From Shinella sp. UYSO24 (GTDB lineage Bacteria; Pseudomonadota; Alphaproteobacteria; Rhizobiales; Rhizobiaceae): a DNA stretch of 64,000 nucleotides. Positions 1-9,539 of this stretch are shown piece after piece; the stretch's first letter is position 1; each line of letters starts with the position of its first letter. The position numbers and the translations under genes were made by a program. The notes below the pieces were generated by a model. That model saw nothing but the letters and a program-made list of their open reading frames with translations. It did no database searches and was not told the origin of the DNA. The stretch spans positions 124,001 through 188,000 of the forward strand of contig CABHNZ010000008.1 in the NCBI GenBank assembly GCA_902167985.1, written 5' to 3'.

Positions 1-1137
1 ATCGAGCTCGGGCTGCAGCACACCTTTTTCAAGCAGATATTGGGTCACGGGCAGATTGCTCGCCTCATTTCCGACCTGATGCTTGAGGGAGGCGAAATGA
101 CTGCGATGCGGGCCGTCGCGGTCACTCAATATCGCATTCTGCTGTACCGGGCCGCTGCCGGGCCACAACTCGTCTCTGGAGGTCATGACGAGATTGAAAC
201 CAAGATGGTCCATCAGATTGCGGCCAACCTGATCGGACGAATTGGCGACCTCCGACATCAGCAGGATCTTCGGCGTTTCAAGCGCATGGGCGGCCATGAC
301 GAAGATCTTGGCTGTCAACTGGCGGCTCTCGCCGGTCGGCGTCATGTAATGGACTGCCGTGATCTTGCCCCCGGCGCCCTTGTCCAGCTTGTAGACGACC
401 GCTTCGGGAATGAGCTTGGCGCCCAGTTTCTCCGCCCGCGTGACGTGACGATCCCCGGAATATTGCGAGCCGATCGGACAGATCGGCATGCAATTGTTGT
501 TGCCGACGCAGGTGGGGCGCTCCGCATAAGGTCGGGATGCGCGGCAATTGGGCTCCTGAATTGTCCAGTATCCGTTGGCGTCGAGCATCTCCTTCATCTT
601 GGCGTTCATGTAATTGAAGTTCTGCGCCTCCATCGGATAGGGCTCGGAACGGGGCGGGAAAGGTTTTTTGTTCGCGCCGCTCTCATCCATCTGGGAGTTG
701 CCGTTCACGCCGATCTCTTTCTCGGCCTCGACATAGAAACGCTCCAGCTCATCGTAGCTCAGAGGAAAGTCTCGCCCGACACCGAAGGAGGATTTCAGTT
801 TCATGTCGGAAGGCAGCAGACGCCATGTTGCACCACCCCAGTGCCATGTGGTGCCGCCGACGAGTTTCAGAAAGCCCGCGCCATAGCGGATGGGGCCGGT
901 GTGCTGGATATAATCCTTCGATCCCTGGCGGGGCGCATAATCAAGGTCGGGATAAGGCGCATTGTAGTCGGAGATATCGTATAGATTGCGGAAGCGCTCC
1001 ACTGTCTTCCAGCGGGGCACACGGGGCCCTGCTTCCAAAATGATGACGGATTTTCCGGCCTTGGCCAGCGTAGAGGCTGCAATGCCCCCGATTACGCCGG
1101 AACCAACGACAATGACGTCCGCGTCATACTCGGCCAT
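1..1137 (-). CDS. GMC-type FAD sugar/polyol dehydrogenase, catalytic subunit (3' part off the window)
   Basis: Oxidises a sugar, polyol or sugar acid with FAD, probably at the periplasmic face, passing electrons to a cytochrome or quinone. Seen: 379 codons from an ATG at 1137, open to the window edge. The N-terminal Rossmann FAD motif VVGSGVIGG lies at residues 10-18, and the GGTTWHWGG loop typical of GMC oxidoreductases at about 94-102. Three cysteines C210, C216 and C220 (CVGNNNCMPIC, CX5CX3C) match the 3Fe-4S ligand spacing of FAD-dependent glucose dehydrogenase and the gluconate/sorbitol dehydrogenase group. An in-frame ATG lies at 1143, but a GGAG centred near 1147 is better spaced for 1137. 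The small subunit is encoded just upstream on the same strand, as in glucose/sorbitol/gluconate dehydrogenase operons; a cytochrome c subunit would be expected beyond the window. The C-terminal substrate domain is not visible, so the exact substrate is unknown. Confidence 0.85.
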   Translation of the reverse strand, partial: MAEYDADVIVVGSGVIGGIAASTLAKAGKSVIILEAGPRVPRWKTVERFRNLYDISDYNAPYPDLDYAPRQGSKDYIQHTGPIRYGAGFLKLVGGTTWHWGGATWRLLPSDMKLKSSFGVGRDFPLSYDELERFYVEAEKEIGVNGNSQMDESGANKKPFPPRSEPYPMEAQNFNYMNAKMKEMLDANGYWTIQEPNCRASRPYAERPTCVGNNNCMPICPIGSQYSGDRHVTRAEKLGAKLIPEAVVYKLDKGAGGKITAVHYMTPTGESRQLTAKIFVMAAHALETPKILLMSEVANSSDQVGRNLMDHLGFNLVMTSRDELWPGSGPVQQNAILSDRDGPHRSHFASLKHQVGNEASNLPVTQYLLEKGVLQPELD

Positions 1138-1205
1138 TTTCATTCTCCATTACTGCAGGATTGTCTTCGCCGTCGCCCAATGCGGACGGCGTGCGGGCAA
1201 GGACG

Positions 1206-1774
1206 TCAGGGCGTCCTGGGATGCGCTTCGATCTGCGCTGTCTGCTCTGCCCAGTAATTGGGAGCGCCGCGGGAATAACTGGGGATCACCGTCACATCGG
1301 TGGTCGGCGCCCACATGAGCGCCTTTTCATAGGCGACGACCTGCCCGCCACCATGATCGTCGTGCTCGTCATGCGCGACATGACCGAGATACCAGGCTGC
1401 GGTCAGGCCAATGGCGGTGGCACGCTGCACCGGGTCCTGTGCCAGCTGCGATGCCGAGAAGCCGCGGGCGTGGTAATCCCTGCGGCCTTCATCTCGGCCG
1501 ACAGTGCCGCTGCACGAACCAGGAAGCTCGGGTTCGCCTCATTGAAGGCCGCGTGGAAGGCGTCCGAAAGAGGCCGGTCATCGGCCCTCTCTCCTATGAT
1601 GGAAACGGACAAGGCATGGAGATCGTCGGCGCTGATCGGCGAAGCTGACCCTGCTTTTGACTGGGCGAAGAGATTTTGTGTTCCAGCAAGAAACGAGGCT
1701 GCCATAGCGACAGAGAGCAATGCCCTCCTGCTGATGGCAGAACGATCCCCGTTATGAACTGTCTGTGTGGTCAT
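1206..1774 (-). CDS. Tat-exported small subunit of FAD-dependent dehydrogenase (sorbitol/gluconate dehydrogenase small-subunit type), frameshifted
   Basis: Partner ('hitchhiker') subunit that is folded with the flavin subunit and carries it through the Tat pathway. Seen: start at 1774 with a strong GGGAGGTGG ribosome site; twin-arginine signal SRRALLSVAMAASFLAG at about residues 15-31; C-terminal part with TAAWYLG, an HDEHDDHGGG His/Asp cluster and a terminal WAEQ segment, typical of the FAD-SLDH small-subunit family. One base appears lost near 1462 (GGG run): the first frame ends in unrelated sequence while DYHARGFSASQLAQDP continues in another frame. Adding one base gives 189 residues, a normal length. 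It sits about 70 bases upstream of the flavin subunit in the same transcription unit. Confidence 0.75.
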
Positions 1775-2097
1775 GACCACCTCCCGGCTAATCCCGGAGC
1801 TCGCTCCGGATTTGAACAACGCAATGCGCGTGCCCCGTTTGAGCGGCGCACGAACTTGTCTTCTGCAAGGGAATAGGAGGCGGCTGTGTTCAGTGCCCCG
1901 GTGCGAGAGCGCACGAAGGCAGGGAGCGCTTGGGAGGCGCCCAGTCGTAATCTATTTCTGCAATATATCTGGCGCTTGAAGCGCCCGGCATTGCGGGTCG
2001 CTTCAAACGTCGCGAGGCAAGTTGACGCGACTTTACTTTGCCAAAACGCAGAAATAATTAGTGGCGACTAGCGGCCACAATTCGATTTTGGATAAGA
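1775..2097. promoter_or_regulatory. Divergent promoter region between dehydrogenase operon and LysR gene
   Basis: 323 bases with no gene. The part next to the LysR start (about 2030-2097) is AT-richer than its surroundings. The back-to-back arrangement of a LysR gene and a metabolic operon is the usual layout for LysR control, so the operator is probably here, but I cannot point to a convincing T-N11-A site. Confidence 0.4.
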
Positions 2098-2978
2098 ATG
2101 GATCAGTTCAACCTCCTGAAACTGATGATTGAAATCGCTGATCGGGGCAGCCTTTCGGCCGCGGCGAAGGCGCTATCAATCTCTCCGTCGACAGCCACGC
2201 TCGGCCTCCAGCGCCTGGAAGATCAGGCGCGCAGCAAGCTGGTGCTGCGCTCTACCCGCCGGCTTTCGCTCTCGCCGGAGGGAGAGCGCTTTGTCGCAGA
2301 GGCGCGAAGCATCGTCGGCCATGTTGCCGACGCATTCGATGCAATCACCGACCTCGGACCGCTGAGCGGGCCCATCAAACTGACGGCGACCCATGATTTC
2401 GGCCGCCGCAGACTGGTGCCGCTCATCGACGAGTTCATCAGAGAAAATCCGGGCGTCTCCGTCTCCGTCTTCCTTTCGGATGGCGTGGTCGATCTGGCAG
2501 CCGCGGGTTTCGATCTGGCAATTCGAATAAGTGGACGGAAACTTTCGGACGACCCCGATGCACGCCTATTGCGCCATGGCACCAGACGGGTCTGCGCGGC
2601 TCCCGCCTATTGGGATCGGGCAGGTCGACCAAGCCATCCACGCGAACTCGTCGGCCACAACTGCCTCGTCATGGCCCGTCCGGACTTCTCCGAGTCCATC
2701 TGGGCCTTCGATGAGAAGGGCAAGACGCTCCATATTCGCGTCAAGGCGACCGCACTGCCAGTGATGGCGGCGCGATAAGAGCATGGGCCACGGCGGGCGC
2801 CGGCGTTATCCTAAATTCGATCTTCGACGTCATAGACGACATCGAAAGCGGGCTATTGGAGCCTGTGCTGGATAATTTTTCCTCTTCAGAGGTCAATCTT
2901 TATGCCGTCCATGCAAAAGGCCGCCTTCCCTCACGAAGGGTCAACGCGCTTATCGATTTCCTTCACCGCCGCATCTGA
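2098..2978 (+). CDS. LysR-family transcriptional regulator, frameshifted
   Basis: Seen: N-terminal winged helix (residues 1-60, with AAAKALSISPSTATLGLQRLE as the recognition region) followed by the LysR effector-binding domain from about residue 90. The first frame stops at 2778. From about 2758 another frame continues the family C-terminus (DGGAIRAWATAGAGVILNS and onward) to a TGA at 2976-2978. One lost base near 2755 explains this, and the repaired product is 293 residues, normal for LysR. It is transcribed away from the sugar dehydrogenase genes and is their likely regulator (inference from position). Confidence 0.8.
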
Positions 2979-3244
2979 CAAAACATAAGAAATCAATTTA
3001 AGAAAACTCCATAAGCTTATAAATATAAACAATACAATTGAAATTTCTTGAGCGCCTTACGGCCACAGGGGATCACAAACTCGGCGCAATCCATGAGAAA
3101 CGCAAACGTATCAGCGCACGCTGAAACGCCCTGGCGCAACGTCCTAGAACCGTCCGGCGGGCATATTACTGTGGCCGGACACGCTTGAAGTCTATGACAT
3201 CGATCGCTATTGCGATACGGTCGAAGCCAATCAACGAGGATCTC

Positions 3245-3448
3245 ATGGCAACCGGTACAGTTAAATTTTTCGCGCAGGACAAGGGTTTTGGCTTCATCAC
3301 GCCGGACAATGGCGGACCAGACGTGTTCGTTCACATCTCGGCCGTTGGTTTTGGCGGCTCCTTGAGCGATGGCCAGAAAGTCAGCTACGACGTTGGACAG
3401 GACCGCAAGACGGGCAAGTCCAAGGCTGAAAACGTTACCGTTCTCTAA
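3245..3448 (+). CDS. cspA: Cold-shock domain protein, CspA family
   Basis: 67-residue single OB-fold nucleic-acid chaperone. RNP1 (KGFGFITPD, residues about 15-23) and RNP2 (VFVHISAV, about 29-36) are both intact. A longer in-frame reading from 3185 exists, but the family begins at MATGTVKFF and the GAGG about 8 bases upstream supports 3245. The roughly 260 bases upstream hold no gene; they include an AT-rich block (2980-3045) and would give the long leader usual for csp mRNAs. A perfect 11-bp hairpin follows the stop. Confidence 0.93.
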   Translation: MATGTVKFFAQDKGFGFITPDNGGPDVFVHISAVGFGGSLSDGQKVSYDVGQDRKTGKSKAENVTVL

Positions 3449-3460
3449 TTAGAGTACGAG

Positions 3461-3485
3461 TGGCCCCGCCAATCTGGCGGGGCCA
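3461..3485 (+). terminator. Hairpin terminator after cspA
   Basis: Perfect 11-bp inverted repeat (TGGCCCCGCCA / TGGCGGGGCCA) with a 3-base loop, 13 bases after the cspA stop. It lacks a clear T tract, so it may act with Rho or as an mRNA 3' stabiliser. Confidence 0.7.
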
Positions 3486-3943
3486 AATCCACCGCGAGAT
3501 TGCCGAGCCCCCAGCTTCGGCGGCGGGATAGCCCAGTGCCATGCGCCAAGCGCAATCACGGCCAATGCGGCAGCACTGACGAAAATCCGACACCTTCATC
3601 CCGACACGCCTCCGTCAGATAGCACGCGCATATCAGATGTGTGCCGATGCACCTTGCGCGGTTCGGCATGGGAAATTTCACTATAATCCGCAGGAGCGGA
3701 AAGCATGGGCTGCAGCGCCCGATGCCGAGGCGTTCGACCCGAGCTCGGAAACGAGCAGCTTCGGATGCGCGCGGGTCATCCCGCAGCGTGGCGCCTGCTC
3801 GATCCAGACCGGCAGCCCGAAGCACCCGGGAAAGAGCGGGCCGGGCTCGATCAGCGACCATTCATGCAGAGGTCGCGGGCAGTTCAACTGCGTGCCACTG
3901 ACCCAATAGCCGGCAATGCCAACGAAGCTCGCCGGCCCGGCCA
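3486..3943. other. Unassigned stretch downstream of cspA
   Basis: 458 bases without a gene I can defend. On the minus strand a GTG-started frame of 87 codons begins at 3944, overlapping the stop of the PNPOx-GAF gene; near 3500-3590 another minus frame reads a hydrophobic stretch (FVSAAALAVIALGAWHWAIPPP interrupted by a stop upstream). Neither resembles a family I know. Given the base losses elsewhere in the window, a small broken gene here is possible. Confidence 0.3.
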
Positions 3944-5295
3944 CTAGTCGCCGTCGTCAGCCTTATCGAGCAGAAGCGGCCCTTGCACTTCAAGGGCCAC
4001 GCGGCCGCGACCAACGCGGACGACACGGATCGGGCCCGGCTTCTCCTCCAGCCGGCGACGCAGAAGAAGCAGACGTGTTTCGAGATTATCCTTGATGTCG
4101 GGCATGCGCGCGCCGGCGGCAAGGCGAAGCTCACGGTTTGTAAATTCGCGCCTCCCCTCGCCCAGATAGCGCTCCAGCATCAGGCGCAGCAATGCGCCGG
4201 CCACGCCCTTTACGATATAGGTACCATCGACGAAAATGCTGTCGTCGAAAGCGTGGTGGTGCACGCGGATCTCGCGCCCGGCCGCAACGAGAGGCGCTTC
4301 GACGGCTTGTTGGCGTGGCTCGATGGCAGATGCTTCCCGTTCACTGGCCCTGAGTGCTGCCGCCGCCTGCCGCGCCAGGATTTCGAGTGCAGCCTCGTCC
4401 TCCTCGCGAAAGGCCAGGCGTTCCGCACTCTCGATGAAAAGCACTCCCGTGAGAGCGCCCCGCGTCGCCATCGGCACGGCGATCTGGCTCATGGCCATGG
4501 GCAGGTGCGGAAAGACGACATTGCGGGTGGCATCCTCCATCCCGCCCTGCTCCGAGCCTATTGCCTCGCCGAAACGACGCACACGGCTCATGTCACTGAC
4601 CTTGATCGTCTGGCCACTCTTCGCCGCCGAGCCTATCAGGCCGTCGTCGGCGGCGATTTCCGCCCCAAGCCCCGATGGTCCGTAACCGATACTGCCGGTC
4701 GCCGTCAGGCAGTTGCGATGGGCATCGTGAATGAGCACGACGGCATTTGCATAGCCAAGGATGTGCTGCACGGCATCGAGAAGGGCATCGATCACTTCAT
4801 CCGCCTCCACCTGCCGCTCGATGGTCTTCAGGGCCTCATTGAGCGCCTGGATACTGACCGGCGAGCGCTGGCTGATGGCGGCCTGAACGGTCTCGACAGG
4901 CGATGGGACCTTCTCGATCCCGTAGACGCGAAAGATATCGGCACTGCGCAGCCGCATGACATCCGACATGCCCACCTGCGCACTGCTGGCCTTCAGCTGG
5001 CGGGCGATCCTATCGAAAAGCGCGCCGCCGTCGACAGCCCGAACAAAGCCGACATCCAGCAGGAATTGGTCGCCGGTGAACCCGTCGACGACAATCAGCG
5101 TCACCTTCGGATTGGCACGGACATTTGCCGCGGTTTCGCGAAGAACTGGTTGGAAAGCGCCACATGTTCGTCATCGATCCGCACCACATGCGACAGATAG
5201 GAAATGTTCGGCATGCCATCGGCGGAGGCGGTGGCAAGGATGGAGGGAATGACGCCTTCGAAACAGGCATGGAGATCGGAAAGCCGCGGGCTCAT
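3944..5295 (-). CDS. PNPOx-like domain fused to GAF and C-terminal winged-helix domain, frameshifted
   Basis: Likely redox- or flavin-linked signalling/regulatory protein. Seen after repair (450 residues): N-terminal pyridoxamine-5'-phosphate-oxidase-like split barrel (about 1-120), a GAF domain (about 170-320, with [18 protein letters not shown] and the [11 protein letters not shown] segment), and a C-terminal domain resembling a response-regulator winged helix (about 345-440). The reading frame breaks near 5133, where FFAKPRQ should read [15 protein letters not shown]; one missing A in an A run restores it. The ATG at 5295 overlaps the stop of the upstream PNPOx gene (ATGA), so the two are translationally coupled. 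Function beyond domain content is unknown. Confidence 0.7.
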
Positions 5296-5848
5296 CTCGA
5301 CCTCGCGTCAGAGGGCTCACGCGTCGGGGTGCCCGCCGAGACAGCGGACGGAATTGCCGCCGGCATGTCTGTCGACATCCCTGCAAGCATGCCCGCCAGC
5401 ATGCCCGCAAGCGGACCGGGGGTCTGCACATAGACCTCTCTGATCGAGAGCCTTGCCACGCGCGCCTCACGCGCAGTCAGCCAGGGGGCGATGATGCTGC
5501 GCTCGACCCCGAGCGCTGCGAGCTCGTTGGTTGCGGCCGTCATGAAACGCTCCGCATGATCGAGGTCCGCCGCCTCGGCATCCCGCATGGCCGCCGGTCC
5601 CTTGAACTGAAAGGTCATGTAATCGGGCGGGCTGACGAAGGTAACGGCAAGTCGGCCATTCTGGCGAATGCAGGGCTCGATATACGGCCATTGCCAGCCG
5701 GAAAAGATCACATCGATCGTCTCGCGGTCTTCCATCACGCGAAAACCGACGCCCCGCCCGGCCGCAGGCGCCCGCCATCGTCTGCAGCGCCGATGATGCA
5801 CATCAGCGGCCTGTCGAGGAAGTCGAGAAGCTGGTCATCCAGTCGCAT
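5292..5848 (-). CDS. PNPOx-family FMN-binding split-barrel protein with Met/Gly-Ala repeat tail, frameshifted
   Basis: Seen: start at 5848 ([14 protein letters not shown]) with GGAGGGG six bases upstream, then a split-barrel flavin-binding fold (residues about 10-140). One base is missing in a G run near 5772; [14 protein letters not shown] is restored by adding it, giving 185 residues. The C-terminus holds a short repeat ([17 protein letters not shown]) encoded by repeated AGCATGCCCGC units at about 5385-5420. It is the first gene of a two-gene unit with the PNPOx-GAF protein. Such proteins bind flavin, F420 or heme; the ligand cannot be told from sequence. Confidence 0.65.
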
Positions 5849-6049
5849 GCCCTGCCCCTCCATGCGCTCAATATGCGCTACCCCACCCTTTTAGCAAAGT
5901 TTTAGGATCGACGGCAGCGTCTGCAGGATCATTTAGGAACGGCGCCTTCGACGGCGCGCTATAGAGAGCCCGCGCCGGACAACCGGCTCACGCCCGAACC
6001 CATAACCTGATCCAACCCGACCAACGGCTCATCGAAAGGAGACCGAAGG

Positions 6050-6895
6050 ATGACGCATGCCTATCGCCAAGACGGTGCAATGGCCCTGACTGCATCACAG
6101 CTCGACGCCTATCTCGCCCGCATCCGCATGACGCGGCCCGCGATACCTGATCTCGAAAGCCTCTCGCGGCTGCACCGCGCCCATCTGATGGCCTTCACCT
6201 GGGAGGCGCTTGATGCCTTCATGGGCTGGCCGTCGCAGCTTGCGCCGGAAGCCGCCTTCGCCAAGATGGTCGAGGGCCGCCGTGGCGGATGGTGCTACGA
6301 GATGAACGGCCTTTTCGGCGCGGCGCTGGCCGCACTCGGATTCCGCGCGACACGGCTATGCGGCGGTGTGGAGCGGGAAAAGCTCGGCGACATGGCCATC
6401 GGCAACCATCTGACGCTGCGGGTCGATCTCGATCGTCCCTACCTTGCCGAAGTGGGCGTGGCCGATGCCATCGTCGAGCCCGTTCCGATGATTGCCGGGC
6501 CGATCAGCCAGCGAGGCTTCGGCTTTTCCATCACGCCGGTCGGTGAAGGATGGCTGCGTTTCAACAACCATACGCAAGGGATGGCCAAAAGCTTCGATTT
6601 CCATCCCGACCACGGCGATGAAGATGCGATGGCGGCCACCCATAGTTGGCTGATGCAGGATGCCGGCTCGCCATTCACCCATTCGCTCGCAGTGCTGCGG
6701 CACACGGAAGACGGATATGTCGGCCTGCAGAATGACCGGCTGCGCCATGTGACAGCTGGCACTCTTCGCGAAGAGCGGATCATCAGTGCCGAACACCTCG
6801 AAGAGATATTCACGACCGTCTTCCATCTCGACGTACCTCATGTGGCCGGCGTCTGGGAGCGACTGGGCTCCGTCGAGAGAAACCGGGCAGCCTGA
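6050..6895 (+). CDS. Arylamine N-acetyltransferase family protein
   Basis: Acetyl-CoA:arylamine N-acetyltransferase fold, 281 residues, the usual bacterial length. Catalytic Cys82 lies in RRGGWCYEMN and His120 in GNHLTLRV. The third triad residue, normally Asp in a DVGFG-like motif, is Glu134 here (YLAEVGVAD), a conservative but unusual change. An AGGAG lies 8-12 bases before the ATG at 6050; a later Met at residue 11 is possible. It is followed after 50 bases by a YceI gene on the same strand. The substrate is unknown; NATs act on aromatic amines, hydrazines or small acyl acceptors. Confidence 0.85.
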   Translation: MTHAYRQDGAMALTASQLDAYLARIRMTRPAIPDLESLSRLHRAHLMAFTWEALDAFMGWPSQLAPEAAFAKMVEGRRGGWCYEMNGLFGAALAALGFRATRLCGGVEREKLGDMAIGNHLTLRVDLDRPYLAEVGVADAIVEPVPMIAGPISQRGFGFSITPVGEGWLRFNNHTQGMAKSFDFHPDHGDEDAMAATHSWLMQDAGSPFTHSLAVLRHTEDGYVGLQNDRLRHVTAGTLREERIISAEHLEEIFTTVFHLDVPHVAGVWERLGSVERNRAA

Positions 6896-6945
6896 GCCCG
6901 GCCGTCCGCCATGCTCCCGCTGCCTCAAGCCCAAAGGATATCAGC

Positions 6946-7560
6946 ATGCTGAAAATGACTGCCCTCATCCTCGCGCTCACGATCGGCGCCTCGCCGACCA
7001 TTGCCGCAGAGGGTCCGGCGCCTGCCGGCAACTACAAGACCGACCCATCGCATACGAGCCTCAACTGGTCCTTCGACCATTCCGGCCTGTCGCGCTATAC
7101 GGCCCGCTTCACAGGCGTCGATGCGCGTCTCGACTGGCGGCCCGATGCTCCCGAGACATCGACCTTGACCGTCGAGATCGACCCACTTTCGGTTCGTACC
7201 GATTATCCCTGGCCGCAGAAGGTGAATTTCGACGCGCAGATCGGCAGCGATCCGGCATTTCTCGCGGCAGTGCCGATCACCTTCCGATCAGAGAGGATCC
7301 ACATTGACGGCGAGAGGAAAGGTAGCGTGGAGGGACTGCTGACGCTGCGTGGTAAGACGCATCCGGCAACGCTCGAGGTGACGTTCAACGGCTCCATGGC
7401 CCGGCATCCGCGCATGGGGGTACCGAAGATCGGCTTCTCGGCCACAGGCAGCATTCGCCGCAGCGACTGGGGGCTCGATTTCGCCATTCCCCAGCTCGGC
7501 GACGAGGTGCATTTTGTCATCGAGACGCAGATGGTGCCGGCCGGCTATGCCTTTCACTAG
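6946..7560 (+). CDS. YceI-family periplasmic lipid-binding-like protein
   Basis: 204 residues with an N-terminal signal peptide (MLKMTALILALTIGASPTIAA, cleavage about residue 21) and the YceI lipocalin-like barrel: the opening YKTDPSHTSLNWSFDHSG, then LTLRGKTHPATLEVTFN, and the late RSDWGLDF segment, all family signatures. Members bind long isoprenoid or amide lipids in the periplasm; the physiological role is mostly unknown. It is in line with the acetyltransferase gene and may share its transcript. Confidence 0.88.
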   Translation: MLKMTALILALTIGASPTIAAEGPAPAGNYKTDPSHTSLNWSFDHSGLSRYTARFTGVDARLDWRPDAPETSTLTVEIDPLSVRTDYPWPQKVNFDAQIGSDPAFLAAVPITFRSERIHIDGERKGSVEGLLTLRGKTHPATLEVTFNGSMARHPRMGVPKIGFSATGSIRRSDWGLDFAIPQLGDEVHFVIETQMVPAGYAFH

Positions 7561-7649
7561 GGTATGTCACGCAACGGTGCCGCGCGAGTTCGAAGGGTCG
7601 CGGTGCGCTCGCGGCGGCAGATCGTCAGGTGGGTATTGGCAACATGAAA

Positions 7650-7672
7650 AGGGGCGCGACATGCGCGCCCCT
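7650..7672 (-). terminator. Terminator of the amino-acid ABC operon
   Basis: Nine-base stem (AGGGGCGCG / CGCGCCCCT) with a 5-base loop. Read on the minus strand it is followed by TTTT, so it is a typical intrinsic terminator for the minus operon ending at 7720. Confidence 0.8.
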
Positions 7673-7719
7673 CATCGGAGTTCAATTCTGTCAGGCGCAA
7701 GCTCTAGCGACAGACAGGC

Positions 7720-8508
7720 TTACTTGATCGTCTTGATCGGATCCTTCGGCGTCGGGTCGAAGCCGACGAGATCGCTCGTCAGCTTGGCATAGGTGCCATC
7801 GGCAACCATGTCGGCCAGCGCCTTGTTGACGGCTTCGACGAGATGCGGCTTGCCCATCTTGAAGGCAAAGCCCTTCTGGACGTGGCTGACATAGTCGTCG
7901 GTCATCGTCAGCGGCAGGCCGCCGGACTTGATGGCGTAGGCGGCAGCGATGGAATCGGTGATGACGGCATCGACATTGCCGTTGACCAGATCCTGCATAG
8001 CATCGGACTCAGCCTTGTAGCCCTTGACGGTTGCGCCCTTTTCTTCGGCAATCTTCGTCCAGGTGGAGGAAACCAGGGCACCGACGGTCTTGCCCTTGAG
8101 GTCCGCAGCACTCTTGATCGGCGAATTCTTGGCGGTGACGACACGGCCACCGGACTCCAGCCAGCCGTTGGAGAACGTCACCTGCTTCTGGCGGGCTTCG
8201 GTAATGTCCATCGCGGCGCTGATGACGTCGAACTGGTCAGCCTGCAGGCCGACGAGGAGCGAATCCCACTTGATCAGGACCGGCGTGTATTCGAGGTTCA
8301 GCCGCTTTGCGACTTCCTTCATCACGCGGATTTCGAGACCATCGAGCTTGCCGTCCGGCGAGCGCATGCTGAACGGCGCATAGGTGCCTTCGGTGGCAAC
8401 GAGAAGCTTGCCCGGCTGCAGCAGCTCCAGATCGGCAGCATTGGCAATCGAGGTCATGGCGAGGCCGGCGAAAGCGGCGGCGGCCACGATCAGAGATTTG
8501 AATTTCAT
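7720..8508 (-). CDS. ABC transporter substrate-binding protein, polar/cationic amino-acid type (family 3)
   Basis: Periplasmic ligand-binding component, 262 residues. Signal peptide at 1-24 (ending IANAAD), then the bacterial family-3 fold: GTYAPFSMRSPDGKLDGLEIRVMKEV, WDSLLVGLQADQFDVISAAMDIT, and the second lobe ADLKGKTVGALVSST. This is the HisJ/ArgT/GlnH class for polar amino acids and related cations. An AGGGAA ribosome site precedes the ATG. It is the last gene of the operon 11634 to 7720, three bases after the ureohydrolase stop. The arginase-like neighbour suggests a guanidino or amidino ligand (inference). Confidence 0.9.
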   Translation of the reverse strand: MKFKSLIVAAAAFAGLAMTSIANAADLELLQPGKLLVATEGTYAPFSMRSPDGKLDGLEIRVMKEVAKRLNLEYTPVLIKWDSLLVGLQADQFDVISAAMDITEARQKQVTFSNGWLESGGRVVTAKNSPIKSAADLKGKTVGALVSSTWTKIAEEKGATVKGYKAESDAMQDLVNGNVDAVITDSIAAAYAIKSGGLPLTMTDDYVSHVQKGFAFKMGKPHLVEAVNKALADMVADGTYAKLTSDLVGFDPTPKDPIKTIK

Positions 8509-8511
8509 GTT

Positions 8512-9532
8512 TTAGTTCCCTTGTTGATGGTGCATTTTTCGGTTCAAAGGCATCGGCCGATGCCCGTGATTTCTCTCAGCCCGGCGTCGAAATGCGCCGG
8601 GAAGCATGGAGCCTAGAAATTCGGCCATGACGGTTGCCGCCAGAAGCGCGGTGATCTGGCCCGGCCCGTCGTAAAGCGGGTTTGCCTCCACCACGTCGCA
8701 GCCGACGAGATTGATGCCGTGTAACGCCCGCAGGATCTTCAGCGTCTCATGCGCGCTCGGGCCGCCGGCCTCCGGCGTCTGGACGCCAGGGGCGGCAGAC
8801 GGATCGACGAAATCCATGTCGAAGGAGATGAAGACCGGCCGTCGCCGACGCGGGCGGCAATCCTGTCCGCCAGCGCTTGGCGCCCATGTCGAACACGTCG
8901 TCGGTCGTCACCACGTCATAGCCGAGATCGATCGACTGGCTGATATCGTCCTTCTGGAACAGCGAACCGCGCATGCCGATCTGGATCGAATGGCTGGGAT
9001 CGATGATTGTCTCCTCGACAGCGCGGCGAAACGGCGTGCCGGCGCTGTATTTCTTGCCGGCGAAATATTTGTCCCAAGTGTCAGTATGGCTGTCGAAATG
9101 TACGAGCGCCACCGGCCCGTGCTTGCTTGCGACAGCGCGGATTTCGGCAAGCGTGATCGAGTGATCGCCACCGATGGCGAAGGGCACGATACCGGCTTCC
9201 ACCAGCGCCGAGACCGACTGCTCGATCCGTTCGAGCGATTCCATCTCATAGCCCGGCACGACATTGGCATCGCCGACATCCGCGACCCGCAGCGCTTCGA
9301 AGACGTTGATATTGCCGCGATAGGGATTGATCGGGCGCAGCATGACCGACATCGCCCGCACGGCATTTGGCGCAAAACGCGCGCCGGTGCGGAACGGCCC
9401 GCCACTATCCGACGGCAGGCCGACGATCGCGGCGTCGAGATCCTTCAGCGACGTCGCCTGCGGCAGACGCATGAAGGTCGGCACGCCGCAAAAGCGCGGG
9501 GTTTCGAGGGAATCGATCGGCAGGACGCTCAT
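8512..9532 (-). CDS. Ureohydrolase (arginase/agmatinase family), frameshifted twice
   Basis: Mn-dependent hydrolase releasing urea from a guanidino compound. The metal-site motifs are all present: GGDHS, HFDSHTD and, in another frame, SFDMDFVDPSAAPG followed by TPEAGG. The second half is out of frame because two single bases are missing between about 8840 and 8875 (FDMGAxALADRIAARVGDGPVFISFDMDF is restored). Repaired length is 340 residues; the last about 30 (after EFLGSM) look unlike the family, so another error may hide the true stop near 8616. It lies inside the ABC-importer operon. The substrate (agmatine, guanidinobutyrate, other) cannot be decided. Confidence 0.8.
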
Positions 9533-9539
9533 CGTCTCA

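Noticed and set aside
3983..5200. 405-codon plus-strand frame
   Set aside because: Antisense of the PNPOx-GAF gene; no motif and skewed composition.
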